64,000 bases of DNA, from NCBI RefSeq assembly GCF_017368475.1, contig NZ_JAFNJE010000015.1, positions 1 to 64,000 on the forward strand, written 5' to 3'. Shown here in pieces: positions 56,872 to 64,000 of this stretch. The DNA is from Alteromonas sp. 5E99-2. Its GTDB lineage: Bacteria; Pseudomonadota; Gammaproteobacteria; Enterobacterales; Alteromonadaceae. Within the stretch, counting starts at the first letter, position 1; each line of letters starts with the position of its first letter. The notes beneath the pieces were generated by a model that made no database searches, was not told the DNA's origin, and was given only the letters and a program-made list of their open reading frames with translations. The translations under genes were made by a program, and so were the position numbers.

Positions 56872-58518
56872 TTACTCAAATGCCACTGCGTTTAAAATCG
56901 CACTGAGTATTGCACCTAAAATGTCTTGGCTTTTACCGGCACCACACACCCGTTTTTGATCAATACTAATTTGCACATAGGCCATAGCTTCAGCACTTTC
57001 GTCAGTGCCTAGGGTATGTTCGTTGTAATTAATGATAACGAAGGGCTTTCCGGTATGAGCGCTCATTGCCGAAACAAAGGCTTCTAACACACCACTGCCT
57101 TTACCTGATAAATGATGCTCCTTACCGTTTTCTACTAACACTGCGCTTAGCACATCAATGCCGTCTTCTCGTTTAACTTCGTATTTGATAAGCGATCGGC
57201 TTTGATTGGCATTGAGGTAGGTTTTGTTGAATAACGCGAAAATTTGTTCAGCATTCACTTCAGCTTCAGTACGCTCGGCTTCTTTTTGTACCACAGGACT
57301 GAAATCTATTTGTAACCATCTGGGCATTTTAATGCCGTGCTCTTGTTCAAGCACATAGGTAACCCCCCCTTTGCCTGATTGAGAGTTGATGCGAATGACT
57401 TCTTGATAATTTCGACCCACGTCTCTTGGGTCGATAGGCAAATATGCTACGTCCCACATGTCACCGTCATTCTGATTGGCTAAACATTTATTAATGGCGT
57501 CTTGGTGGCTACCAGAAAACGCTGCGAAAACTAATTCTCCAGCATAGGGATGGCGAGGGTGCACCGGCAAGGCCGTACATTTTTCAACAACATTAATAAT
57601 TTTGTCCATGGCTGAAAAGTCTAGCTCTGGGTCAACACCTCGGCTGTAGTAATTCATTCCCATGGTAACGATATCCATATTACCTGTGCGCTCTCCATTG
57701 CCTAACAAGGTACCTTCAACTCTATCTGCGCCGGCTAATATTCCTAACTCTGATGCAGCGACACCGCATCCTCTATCGTTATGGGTATGCAGACTCACAA
57801 TAATGGAGTCACGTTTTTTAACGTTGTCGCAGAACCACTCAATTTGATCGGCATACACATTGGGCGGAGCAACTTCGACTGTTGCGGGTAAATTGATAAT
57901 GACTTTGTTGTCTGGGGTTGCTTGCCATACATCAATTACCGCATCGCAGACATCAATGGCATAGTCTATTTCTGTGCCAGTAAAGCTTTCTGGAGAATAT
58001 TGGAACTGCCATTGAGTTTCAGGTTGTCTAGCCGCAAATTCTTTCACCCAAGCAGCACCTTCTACTGCGATGTGTTTTATTTCTTCTTTCGACTTTTTAA
58101 ACACTTGCTCTCTTTGCGTCGTCGATGTGGAGTTATAAACGTGAACAATAGCTTTTTTTACCCCTTTTAGTGCCTCATAGGTACGGACAATAAGCTCTTT
58201 ACGGGCCTGCGTAAGTACTTGAATGGTCACATCGTCTGGAATGCGATTTTCAGTAATAAGCTTGCGAACAAAATCGAAGTCGGGTTGAGATGCAGCGGGG
58301 AAGCCTACTTCAATATGTTTAAAGCCAACATCAATCAGCATATCAAACATGTCCATTTTTTGCTCTGGCGTCATGGGGTCGATTAAAGCTTGGTTACCGT
58401 CGCGAAGATCAACACTACACCACATAGGTGCTTTTTCTAGAGTGCGATTGGGCCAACGACGATCTGGTTTATTTAAGGTGACAATCTTAGGGTACTTAGT
58501 GTGATCAAAGCGCTGCAT
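56872..58518 (-). CDS. leuA: 2-isopropylmalate synthase
   Basis: 548 aa first enzyme of leucine synthesis: acetyl-CoA plus 2-oxoisovalerate. It is the longer type-2 form, not the E. coli 523 aa form. Catalytic barrel: CSVDLRDGNQALIDPM at about 34-49 (metal Asp), HTHNDRGCGVA (metal His residues), GTLLGNGERTGNMDIVT. The C-terminal regulatory domain (about 430-548) is leucine-binding. Divergent from an Lrp/AsnC gene; the 135 bases between are AT-rich. No leader-peptide attenuator is apparent. Confidence 0.95.
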   Translation of the reverse strand: MQRFDHTKYPKIVTLNKPDRRWPNRTLEKAPMWCSVDLRDGNQALIDPMTPEQKMDMFDMLIDVGFKHIEVGFPAASQPDFDFVRKLITENRIPDDVTIQVLTQARKELIVRTYEALKGVKKAIVHVYNSTSTTQREQVFKKSKEEIKHIAVEGAAWVKEFAARQPETQWQFQYSPESFTGTEIDYAIDVCDAVIDVWQATPDNKVIINLPATVEVAPPNVYADQIEWFCDNVKKRDSIIVSLHTHNDRGCGVAASELGILAGADRVEGTLLGNGERTGNMDIVTMGMNYYSRGVDPELDFSAMDKIINVVEKCTALPVHPRHPYAGELVFAAFSGSHQDAINKCLANQNDGDMWDVAYLPIDPRDVGRNYQEVIRINSQSGKGGVTYVLEQEHGIKMPRWLQIDFSPVVQKEAERTEAEVNAEQIFALFNKTYLNANQSRSLIKYEVKREDGIDVLSAVLVENGKEHHLSGKGSGVLEAFVSAMSAHTGKPFVIINYNEHTLGTDESAEAMAYVQISIDQKRVCGAGKSQDILGAILSAILNAVAFE

Positions 58519-58653
58519 TGTACTTGCTCAATAGGAATAACGATTAAAGATATATGCTAGAAATTATATCTATTTCCTTTGAGTTAAAGTAACTAAAATA
58601 AGTGTTATTTTTTATTTTTGTAGTTATTATCACTATTATATTTATAGTTTTTA

Positions 58654-59124
58654 GTGATATATGTGGATTTAGATCAAAAAGACAAACAGATCCTTAACGA
58701 GCTTCAAATTAATGCTCGTATTAGTAATTTGGAATTGGCAGAGAAAGTGAATTTATCGCCTACGCCTTGTGCTCGAAGGGTTAAGCAACTTGAAGAAGCG
58801 GGAATTATTCAAACTCATGTCACTTTGTTGAACCGAGAATTGCTAGGTTTGAATCTGATGGCCATGATTGGGGTGACTATGGATCAGCATACCGCTGACC
58901 GTTTTGAAAAATTTGAAGAAGCTGCAAATGCATTGCCCGAAGTCATGGAATGTTATGTGGTTACAGGGCAAGATTCAGATTTCCTTATCAAAGTTTTAGT
59001 AAGAGACATGCGTCATTACGAAGAATTCCTACTAAAACGCCTGACTAAAATTGAAGGGGTAAATGGCGTTCATACGAGCTTTGTTCTAAGGCAGCCTATT
59101 CATAAGCACCAACTACCAATTTAA
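58654..59124 (+). CDS. Lrp/AsnC family transcriptional regulator
   Basis: 156 aa. The N-terminal HTH (about 6-55) has DKQILNELQINARISNLELA and SPTPCARRVKQLEEAGII. The C-terminal RAM/AsnC effector domain (about 65-145) contains VMECYVVTGQDSDFLIKVLV. GTG 58654 is used; GTG 58663 gives the more common VDLDQKDKQIL start, and neither has a clear ribosome site. Divergent from leuA, which it may control by inference. Convergent with a second Lrp-type gene. Confidence 0.88.
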   Translation: MIYVDLDQKDKQILNELQINARISNLELAEKVNLSPTPCARRVKQLEEAGIIQTHVTLLNRELLGLNLMAMIGVTMDQHTADRFEKFEEAANALPEVMECYVVTGQDSDFLIKVLVRDMRHYEEFLLKRLTKIEGVNGVHTSFVLRQPIHKHQLPI

Positions 59125-59157
59125 TAGCTCAGCCCTTTATAAGTAAGTGTTTTAATG

Positions 59158-59173
59158 AAGAATAGTTATTCTT
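59158..59173. promoter_or_regulatory. AAGAATA-GT-TATTCTT inverted repeat between convergent Lrp genes
   Basis: Perfect 7-base arms around GT. The right end overlaps the last codons of the minus-strand Lrp gene. It could be a regulator site or a weak terminator hairpin; no T tail. Confidence 0.3.
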
Positions 59174-59642
59174 AATCGGCTAGCAATCCCTCTTGACACA
59201 AGTCGAATTTGGTCCGGCGCAAGCTGATTAAGGTTGTGAATTTTTTCATATTGGAATGAGAATATAGTACCCGTTTGCAGAAGTGTTCATATTCAAACAT
59301 ATCCGCTACATTGACTATCAATACAAAGTCTACTTCTCCTGTCACTTTGTAGCACTGTTTGACTTCTGGCGATTCATTTATGGCATTAATAAAAACATTG
59401 GAAAGTGCCAAATCGTCATTTTTCATGTAGATTTCCACCACCATATTTAAGCGTTTTCCTATGGCTGTGGATGACACTACTGCGACCACTCGCTCTATGA
59501 TCCCTTCAGATTTGAGTTTTTTCACACGTTTCAAGCAAGCAGGGGCAGATAAACCGACTTTTTCAGCTAGTGCAATATTGGTTTGATCAGCATTGCGCTG
59601 AAGCTCAGTCAATATTCGAATATCTAAAGTTTGTAACTTCAT
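59172..59642 (-). CDS. Lrp/AsnC family transcriptional regulator
   Basis: 156 aa. HTH with LDIRILTELQRNADQTNIAL and SAPACLKRVKKLKSEGII; RAM domain with EVKQCYKVTGEVDFVLIV and FTTLISLRRTKFDL. Shares length and layout with its convergent neighbour but diverges in sequence. A perfect palindrome lies 25-48 bases upstream of its ATG, suiting autoregulation and control of the divergent 59776 gene. Confidence 0.9.
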   Translation of the reverse strand: MKLQTLDIRILTELQRNADQTNIALAEKVGLSAPACLKRVKKLKSEGIIERVVAVVSSTAIGKRLNMVVEIYMKNDDLALSNVFINAINESPEVKQCYKVTGEVDFVLIVNVADMFEYEHFCKRVLYSHSNMKKFTTLISLRRTKFDLCQEGLLAD

Positions 59643-59666
59643 TAATAAAGTTTCTTATTTTTACTA

Positions 59667-59690
59667 TTAAAGAAACTATAGTTTCTTTAA
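59667..59690. promoter_or_regulatory. 24-base perfect palindrome, likely Lrp-type operator
   Basis: Half-site TTAAAGAAACTA and its exact complement make a 24-base perfect palindrome centred on TATA, 25 bases upstream of the minus-strand Lrp ATG and 86 bases before the GATE-domain gene. A partial copy of one arm (AAGTTTCTT) recurs at 59649-59657. AT-rich palindromes of this kind suit Lrp/AsnC-family binding. Confidence 0.6.
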
Positions 59691-59775
59691 GGAGTGATTA
59701 AAACCATTAATTAGTTCGTTGTCTTGTTAATCTTCTCATTAGTTTTTAACCACCACTGTCCTGTTAGGAAACGAG

Positions 59776-60741
59776 ATGTTTAACACCATATACCACGCAA
59801 CACGTGATTGGGCTTTTGACGTATTAAATATTTTTTGGGGACTAGTAAAAATAATGGTTCCCATATTGATTGTCGTTAAATTTGTTGAAGAATTAGGTTG
59901 GATAGTGCTTTTGGGCGAAGGGATTAGTCCGATTATGTCTTGGGTTGGTTTACCCGGTGAAATGGGCCTTGTGTGGGTAACTGCAATAACAGGCAATTTG
60001 TACGCTGGAATGGCGTTGTTTTATCAATTTAACACGGTTGAACAATTAACTGTGGCCCAAGTCAGTATTTTGTCTTCTATGATGCTAATAGCGCATGGGC
60101 TTCCAATAGAAGCCGCTGTTGCTAAAGCCGTAGGGGTGAGTCTTAGGTTTACACTTTTACTGCGAGTCGGCGGTGCATTATTGTTTGGAGTGATTTTACA
60201 CCTAAGTTATCAATTTTTTGATGTATTGCAGACCCCGGTTAGTGTCTACTGGGTGCCAGAGCATAGCAATGGTGGGTGGTTAAGCTGGCTGATAGTACAA
60301 GTGAAAACACTGGTTGCAGCACTGTGCATTATTGCTTTATTGACGCTGCTATTGCGTGGTATTCGACACATTGGTTTAGAGAAGTTTATTCACTTTTTGT
60401 TATCGCCTCTATTGCGTTTATTGGGTATTGGAAGCAAAGCATCTAACATCATCGTTATCGGGTTTTTATTAGGTTTGACTTTCGGAGGTAGCTTATTAAT
60501 AAAAGAAGAAAAAGACGGAGAAATGACGCGCAAGGACATCTTTTTAATCATGGCTTTCTTAGGGCTTTCCCATAGCATTATTGAAGACACACTACTTATG
60601 TTACTGCTTGGTGCGGATTTGCTTACCATTTTATGGATACGGTTAATATTTGCATTTATTGTAGTTGCTGCGCTAGCAAGGGGCATGGATTGGCTAATGC
60701 AAAGTAGATTTGCATATCGTTTGAAAAATAAAAGAATATAA
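59776..60741 (+). CDS. nucleoside recognition (GATE) domain membrane protein
   Basis: 321 aa polytopic inner-membrane protein. About eight hydrophobic segments, the first at about 18-34 (FWGLVKIMVPILIVVKF). Two copies of the gate-type motif: TGNLYAGMALFY near 75 and GLSHSIIEDTLLMLLLGADL near 257-276. AGGAAACG directly precedes the ATG. No substrate is known for this branch. The divergent Lrp-type gene and shared palindrome suggest it imports or exports an amino acid or related metabolite. Confidence 0.82.
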   Translation: MFNTIYHATRDWAFDVLNIFWGLVKIMVPILIVVKFVEELGWIVLLGEGISPIMSWVGLPGEMGLVWVTAITGNLYAGMALFYQFNTVEQLTVAQVSILSSMMLIAHGLPIEAAVAKAVGVSLRFTLLLRVGGALLFGVILHLSYQFFDVLQTPVSVYWVPEHSNGGWLSWLIVQVKTLVAALCIIALLTLLLRGIRHIGLEKFIHFLLSPLLRLLGIGSKASNIIVIGFLLGLTFGGSLLIKEEKDGEMTRKDIFLIMAFLGLSHSIIEDTLLMLLLGADLLTILWIRLIFAFIVVAALARGMDWLMQSRFAYRLKNKRI

Positions 60742-60875
60742 GTTCTTTTATGTGTTTCACTCAATTATGTAGTCCACAGCACATGACTAAAAAATGAGAC
60801 CCTAAGTGATGATTTTGTAACCTTAGTGAAATGTTTAAAGATTAGAGTGAGTTATCCGTAATGTGAGAAATTACA

Positions 60876-61715
60876 ATGAAAACAAGCGTAATTTTTACAA
60901 CTTATAATTCACCTGTTTGGTTGGAAAAGGTTCTTTGGGGCTTTTTTGAGCAAACACATAAAGACTTCGAAATTGTCATTGCCGATGATGGTTCTGGTGA
61001 TGAAACACGTCAACTTATTGAAAATATTAAAAAACAAGTACCTGTAGAAATAAAGCACATTTGGCAACAAGATGATGGGTTTCAAAAGTGCCGCATACTC
61101 AACAAAGCAATAATGGCTTCTGAGGGAGATTATCTCATTTTCACGGATGGAGATTGTATTCCTAGAGCTGATTTCGTGGAACAGCACTTAAGGTTGTCGG
61201 AACCCAATGGTTATTTGTCCGGTGGCTACTTCAAATTACTTATGTCTATTAGTGAAACTATTCAACAAGAAGATATTATTTCTCAGCGCGCTTTTGATGT
61301 GGAATGGCTTGTTTCGAATGGGCTAAAGAAAACACATAAAACCATGAAGTTAACAGCTTCTGGTGTGTGGGCTAATTTTTTGAACAACATAAGTCCTGCT
61401 CGGCCTACTTGGAATGGTCACAACGCCTCTTGCTACAAGAAGCACATACTTGCGGTTAATGGCTTTGAAGAATCAATGCAATACGGTGGTCAAGACTGTG
61501 AGTTTGGAGACAGGCTAGTGCATTACGGATTAAAGCCAAAATGCATTCGATATTCAGCTGTATGTGTGCATTTAGATCACAAGCGGAGTTATGTTACACC
61601 TGAAATGCTGCAAAACAGTGAGGCTATTCGCCTGAATACTAAGAATAACAAATCGATTCAGGCGAAAGTTGGAATAGCGCAGTGGACGAGTGAAAAAGAA
61701 TCGGTCTCCATCTAA
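60876..61715 (+). CDS. family 2 glycosyltransferase
   Basis: 279 aa GT-A fold enzyme. SVIFTTYNSPVWLEKVLWGF opens the domain, IADDGSGDETRQLIE follows, and the metal-binding DxD is IFTDGDCIP near 89-97. GGQDCEFGDRLVHYGLKPKC in the C-terminal third is a galactosyltransferase-like motif. No membrane segment. Alone, with no polysaccharide cluster beside it; the acceptor is unknown. Confidence 0.87.
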   Translation: MKTSVIFTTYNSPVWLEKVLWGFFEQTHKDFEIVIADDGSGDETRQLIENIKKQVPVEIKHIWQQDDGFQKCRILNKAIMASEGDYLIFTDGDCIPRADFVEQHLRLSEPNGYLSGGYFKLLMSISETIQQEDIISQRAFDVEWLVSNGLKKTHKTMKLTASGVWANFLNNISPARPTWNGHNASCYKKHILAVNGFEESMQYGGQDCEFGDRLVHYGLKPKCIRYSAVCVHLDHKRSYVTPEMLQNSEAIRLNTKNNKSIQAKVGIAQWTSEKESVSI

Positions 61716-61750
61716 TAAAATAGTGACTCATCGTTTTAATTGATATTTCG

Positions 61751-62026
61751 TTATTTACTGGTTCGGTGTTTATATTGAGTTTTACAATGACTGCGTATTA
61801 CACCTAGAGGGCGCAATTGTAGGTGTTTAGTTTTACGGCCCCTCATTCTTTTGCGCTACACTCGAAATGCACCTGGGTTAATTTCGTGGCGCATAAGTTC
61901 GGTAACCTGATTCAGGTTTAGATTATACAAATTTTCTATAGCTTCAAATGGGGTACGATCTTCCCATGCCATTTCAACAATTCGAGATTTGTCTGTGGCA
62001 GAGAGTGTTTTAAATTTTGTTTTCAT
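61751..62026 (-). pseudogene. TIGR03643/DUF2805 family gene interrupted by an amber codon
   Basis: ATG 62026 opens 56 codons with the family core RIVEMAWEDRTPFEAIENLY then NPGAFRV, and stops at TAG (61856-61858). Family members continue with Trp-Arg-x-Arg here. The next codons in the same frame read RKRMRGRKTKH, the normal family end, so TAG stands exactly where TGG (Trp) is expected: a single G-to-A change. The frame then runs to TAA at 61751-61753. A shortened 56 aa product may still be made. Function of the family is unknown. Confidence 0.75.
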
Positions 62027-62072
62027 CAGTACTACGTTGTTCCTGATTTTTTAGATCTCCGAATAAATCCGG

Positions 62073-64000
62073 TTACTGTTTGTGAACAAAAGATGAAAAC
62101 TCCTCATAAGGAATAGGTTTTGAAAAGTAGAACCCTTGTATAAGCCTAATTCCAAGACGTTTAACCGCTTCAAGTTCAGTTTCAATTTCTACGCCTTCGG
62201 CGATGATGTCTAGATTTAAGATGTCAGATACTTCTTTTACCGACTTCATAATGACCGAGCTCACTGCATCGTCTGCCAAAGTTCTAACGAAAGATTTGTC
62301 TATTTTAATTGTATCGATAGGTAATTCTTTTAGGTATGAAAGTGAACTCATTCCTCGACCGAAATCATCTAGCGCTATTTTGCAGCCAACCTCTTTTACT
62401 TTTTCCATGAAGGGTATGGCTTTAACGTATTGTCCCATCGCCGCAGTCTCGGTCATTTCAATACAAAAACGATCTGGTGGTGTTTTGCACTCTTTAAGTA
62501 AATTCGCTAATGTAGTTACGTATTCCACGCTGCTTAGTGTTGCTCCAGATACATTGAGATGAATTTTAGGTATTGTTATAGCGTGTCGGGCTTTTAGTTC
62601 ATTGAGTTTTTTGAAGGTGTGTTTTAATACCCACAGATCGATTTTGTCAATGAGACCATAGCGTTCTGCTGTGGGTAAAAATTTAGCAGGTAATAAAAAT
62701 TCTGAATTCACGGGGTCGTACATGCGTACCAAAACTTCCCAATGTGAACCGTTTGGTTGTTCAGTATCAATTATTTCTTGGAAGTAAAGGCGTAAATGGT
62801 CGTTGTCTATACCTTCGGCAATACGTGAAATGGTGTTCATTTCATTTCGTTTTTCTTCTAGCTCCCGATTATTATGGCTGTGTATTTGAATGCAGTTGCG
62901 ACCATTATCTTTCGCCATATAACAGGTAGAATCAGCGTCTCGAAGCACATCAGATACAGTTTCACACATGCTATCTATCTCAACAACGCCAATACTAACA
63001 CCTACTCTAAATAGCTGTTCATCTCGGTAAAACTTGTAATCTGAAATTGCTCGTTGAAGTTTTAATGCGATTGATTCTGCTTCAAGCAGTGGGCACTTTT
63101 CAAGCAAAATGGCAAATTCATCACCACCAAGGCGGGCGAGTGTATCTCTTGAGCGAAGCTGAGTAGCCATAAGCTGTGATATTTGCTGTAGTAAAATATC
63201 TCCAGCTTCATGTCCGCAGGTATCATTGACTATTTTGAATTGATCCAAATCCATGTAAAGTAGTGTTGAATTCAAGTGATTTCTTTTGGCCGTTAAAATA
63301 GCCGCGTCAATGCGGCTTTCCATTTCTTTTCTATTGATAAGGCCAGTTAATGGGTCGTGTGTACTGTTCCACATTAGGGATTTCATTTGTTTAGTTTTGT
63401 CTGTCACATTTCTAAATGCAACCACACCACCGCCACCAAGATTGCTGTCATTATTTTTTAATGGAGAGAATGAAATTTCTATAAATATATCCACACCACG
63501 GCGGGTTTTTAACGTGAGTCCAGTTTCTGTATTTCTAAAACTATTGTTGGAGTCGATTGATGCTTGCAATTGTTTATCGAGGATTATTTCATTATTTTCA
63601 TTGAAAAGTTTCAGCACTCGATTAATAGGCTGCCCTTTCATTTCATCACTTGACCAACCCGTTAGTGTTGTACTTATGGGGTTTGAGTATTGCACGCATA
63701 AGTTTCGGTCAATTCTGATAACACCATCCATTATGGTTTCTAGCGTCATTTGTGCTAAATATTGTTCTCTAGTTATTTTGTCTCTGGCTTTTTTAATGTC
63801 ATTAGTATTATAAAAAACAACTGTGTAGCCTGAGAATTGATTCTCTTCATTGACATAAGGTGATACTTGGCAGTCGTAATAACAATTTTCAATTAATACC
63901 TCTTTAATTACGGCGGTCTGCTTTTCTTTTACTGCGATAAAAAGAGGCTTTAAGTCCTTTACTGAATATTCACTTTCTAAAGCAAAGAACAGATCGTCTA
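62073..64000 (-). CDS. PAS-GGDEF-EAL cyclic-di-GMP protein, 5' end cut by window edge
   Basis: The frame stays open from 62073 to the window end, so 641 residues are visible and the N-terminus is missing; an internal Met at 63749 is not the true start. Order: PAS-like segments, the second with CVQYSNPISTTLTGWSSDEM; GGDEF domain with RLGGDEFAIL and an upstream RxxD inhibitory site (RSRD); EAL domain in which the signature reads EVL (WEVLVRM). Other EAL residues remain: NVSG, DDFGRGMSSLSYL, KIDKSFV, AEGVE, QGFYFSKP. Both diguanylate cyclase and phosphodiesterase activity look possible. Confidence 0.92.
   Translation of the reverse strand, partial: DDLFFALESEYSVKDLKPLFIAVKEKQTAVIKEVLIENCYYDCQVSPYVNEENQFSGYTVVFYNTNDIKKARDKITREQYLAQMTLETIMDGVIRIDRNLCVQYSNPISTTLTGWSSDEMKGQPINRVLKLFNENNEIILDKQLQASIDSNNSFRNTETGLTLKTRRGVDIFIEISFSPLKNNDSNLGGGGVVAFRNVTDKTKQMKSLMWNSTHDPLTGLINRKEMESRIDAAILTAKRNHLNSTLLYMDLDQFKIVNDTCGHEAGDILLQQISQLMATQLRSRDTLARLGGDEFAILLEKCPLLEAESIALKLQRAISDYKFYRDEQLFRVGVSIGVVEIDSMCETVSDVLRDADSTCYMAKDNGRNCIQIHSHNNRELEEKRNEMNTISRIAEGIDNDHLRLYFQEIIDTEQPNGSHWEVLVRMYDPVNSEFLLPAKFLPTAERYGLIDKIDLWVLKHTFKKLNELKARHAITIPKIHLNVSGATLSSVEYVTTLANLLKECKTPPDRFCIEMTETAAMGQYVKAIPFMEKVKEVGCKIALDDFGRGMSSLSYLKELPIDTIKIDKSFVRTLADDAVSSVIMKSVKEVSDILNLDIIAEGVEIETELEAVKRLGIRLIQGFYFSKPIPYEEFSSFVHKQ

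Noticed and set aside
61856-61858. TAG as pyrrolysine in the TIGR03643 gene
   Set aside because: The family has Trp at this site and no pyrrolysine genes are in the window; a nonsense mutation is simpler.
1-64000. CRISPR arrays, insertion sequences, tRNA or rRNA genes
   Set aside because: No repeat-spacer pattern, transposase motif, or recognisable tRNA/rRNA stretch was seen on reading; a covariance-model scan was not possible.

Overview
The window looks like chromosomal DNA of a low-GC marine gammaproteobacterium of the Alteromonadales (an Alteromonas/Paraglaciecola/Glaciecola-like organism). This is inferred from gene content, not from a database search. Housekeeping genes match E. coli families closely and keep part of the E. 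coli 75-76 min neighbourhood: ompR-envZ, hslO-hslR, yrfG, nudE, yheU-yheT-yheS, yheV, slyX, fkpA, greB and tex. Marine traits are interspersed: a large TonB-dependent receptor with flavin-dependent halogenase genes, alginate lyases, and secreted repeat proteins. I see no rRNA, tRNA, CRISPR array, prophage or insertion sequence.

Layout. 1-2876: a TonB receptor truncated by the window edge, divergent from a three-gene halogenase-family operon (3165-7602), then a periplasmic YHS protein. 8272-11653: OmpR/EnvZ and the heat-shock proteins Hsp33/Hsp15. 11745-23136: a complete gspCDEFGHIJKLMN type II secretion operon, tightly packed with repeated ATGA overlaps. 23131-34954: conserved housekeeping genes (TPR lipoprotein, D-lactate dehydrogenase, yjjX, yrfG, nudE, cysQ, yheU/T/S, yheV, slyX with a WD40 lipoprotein, fkpA). 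35086-36572: an SGNH-like protein plus a sulfotransferase inserted between fkpA and greB. 36594-39646: greB and tex. 39643-42709: a SprA-type HExxH protein, a tiny flagellar-rod-like protein and an Omp85-family barrel. 43014-54574: an accessory block with two PL7 alginate lyases, a GH2 glycosidase, a large Asp-box repeat protein, a second TonB receptor and a truncated haemoglobin. 54734-62026: an ABC-F ATPase, DUF302, leuA, two Lrp/AsnC regulators, a GATE-domain membrane protein, a glycosyltransferase and a broken TIGR03643 gene. 62073-64000: a PAS-GGDEF-EAL c-di-GMP protein truncated by the right edge.

How they may work together: the type II secretion system could export some of the exoenzymes found in the accessory block, and the two TonB receptors would import oligosaccharides, haem or other ligands. 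The best leads are: the middle halogenase paralogue (4688-6091), which has lost the FAD motif, catalytic Lys and catalytic Glu while staying translationally coupled to two intact ones; an amber codon exactly replacing the expected Trp of a TIGR03643 gene; a small reading frame with an in-frame TGA just before a plus-strand terminator at about 42.8 kb; a 24-base perfect palindrome between an Lrp-type gene and a GATE-domain permease; and the SprA/flagellar-rod-like pair.
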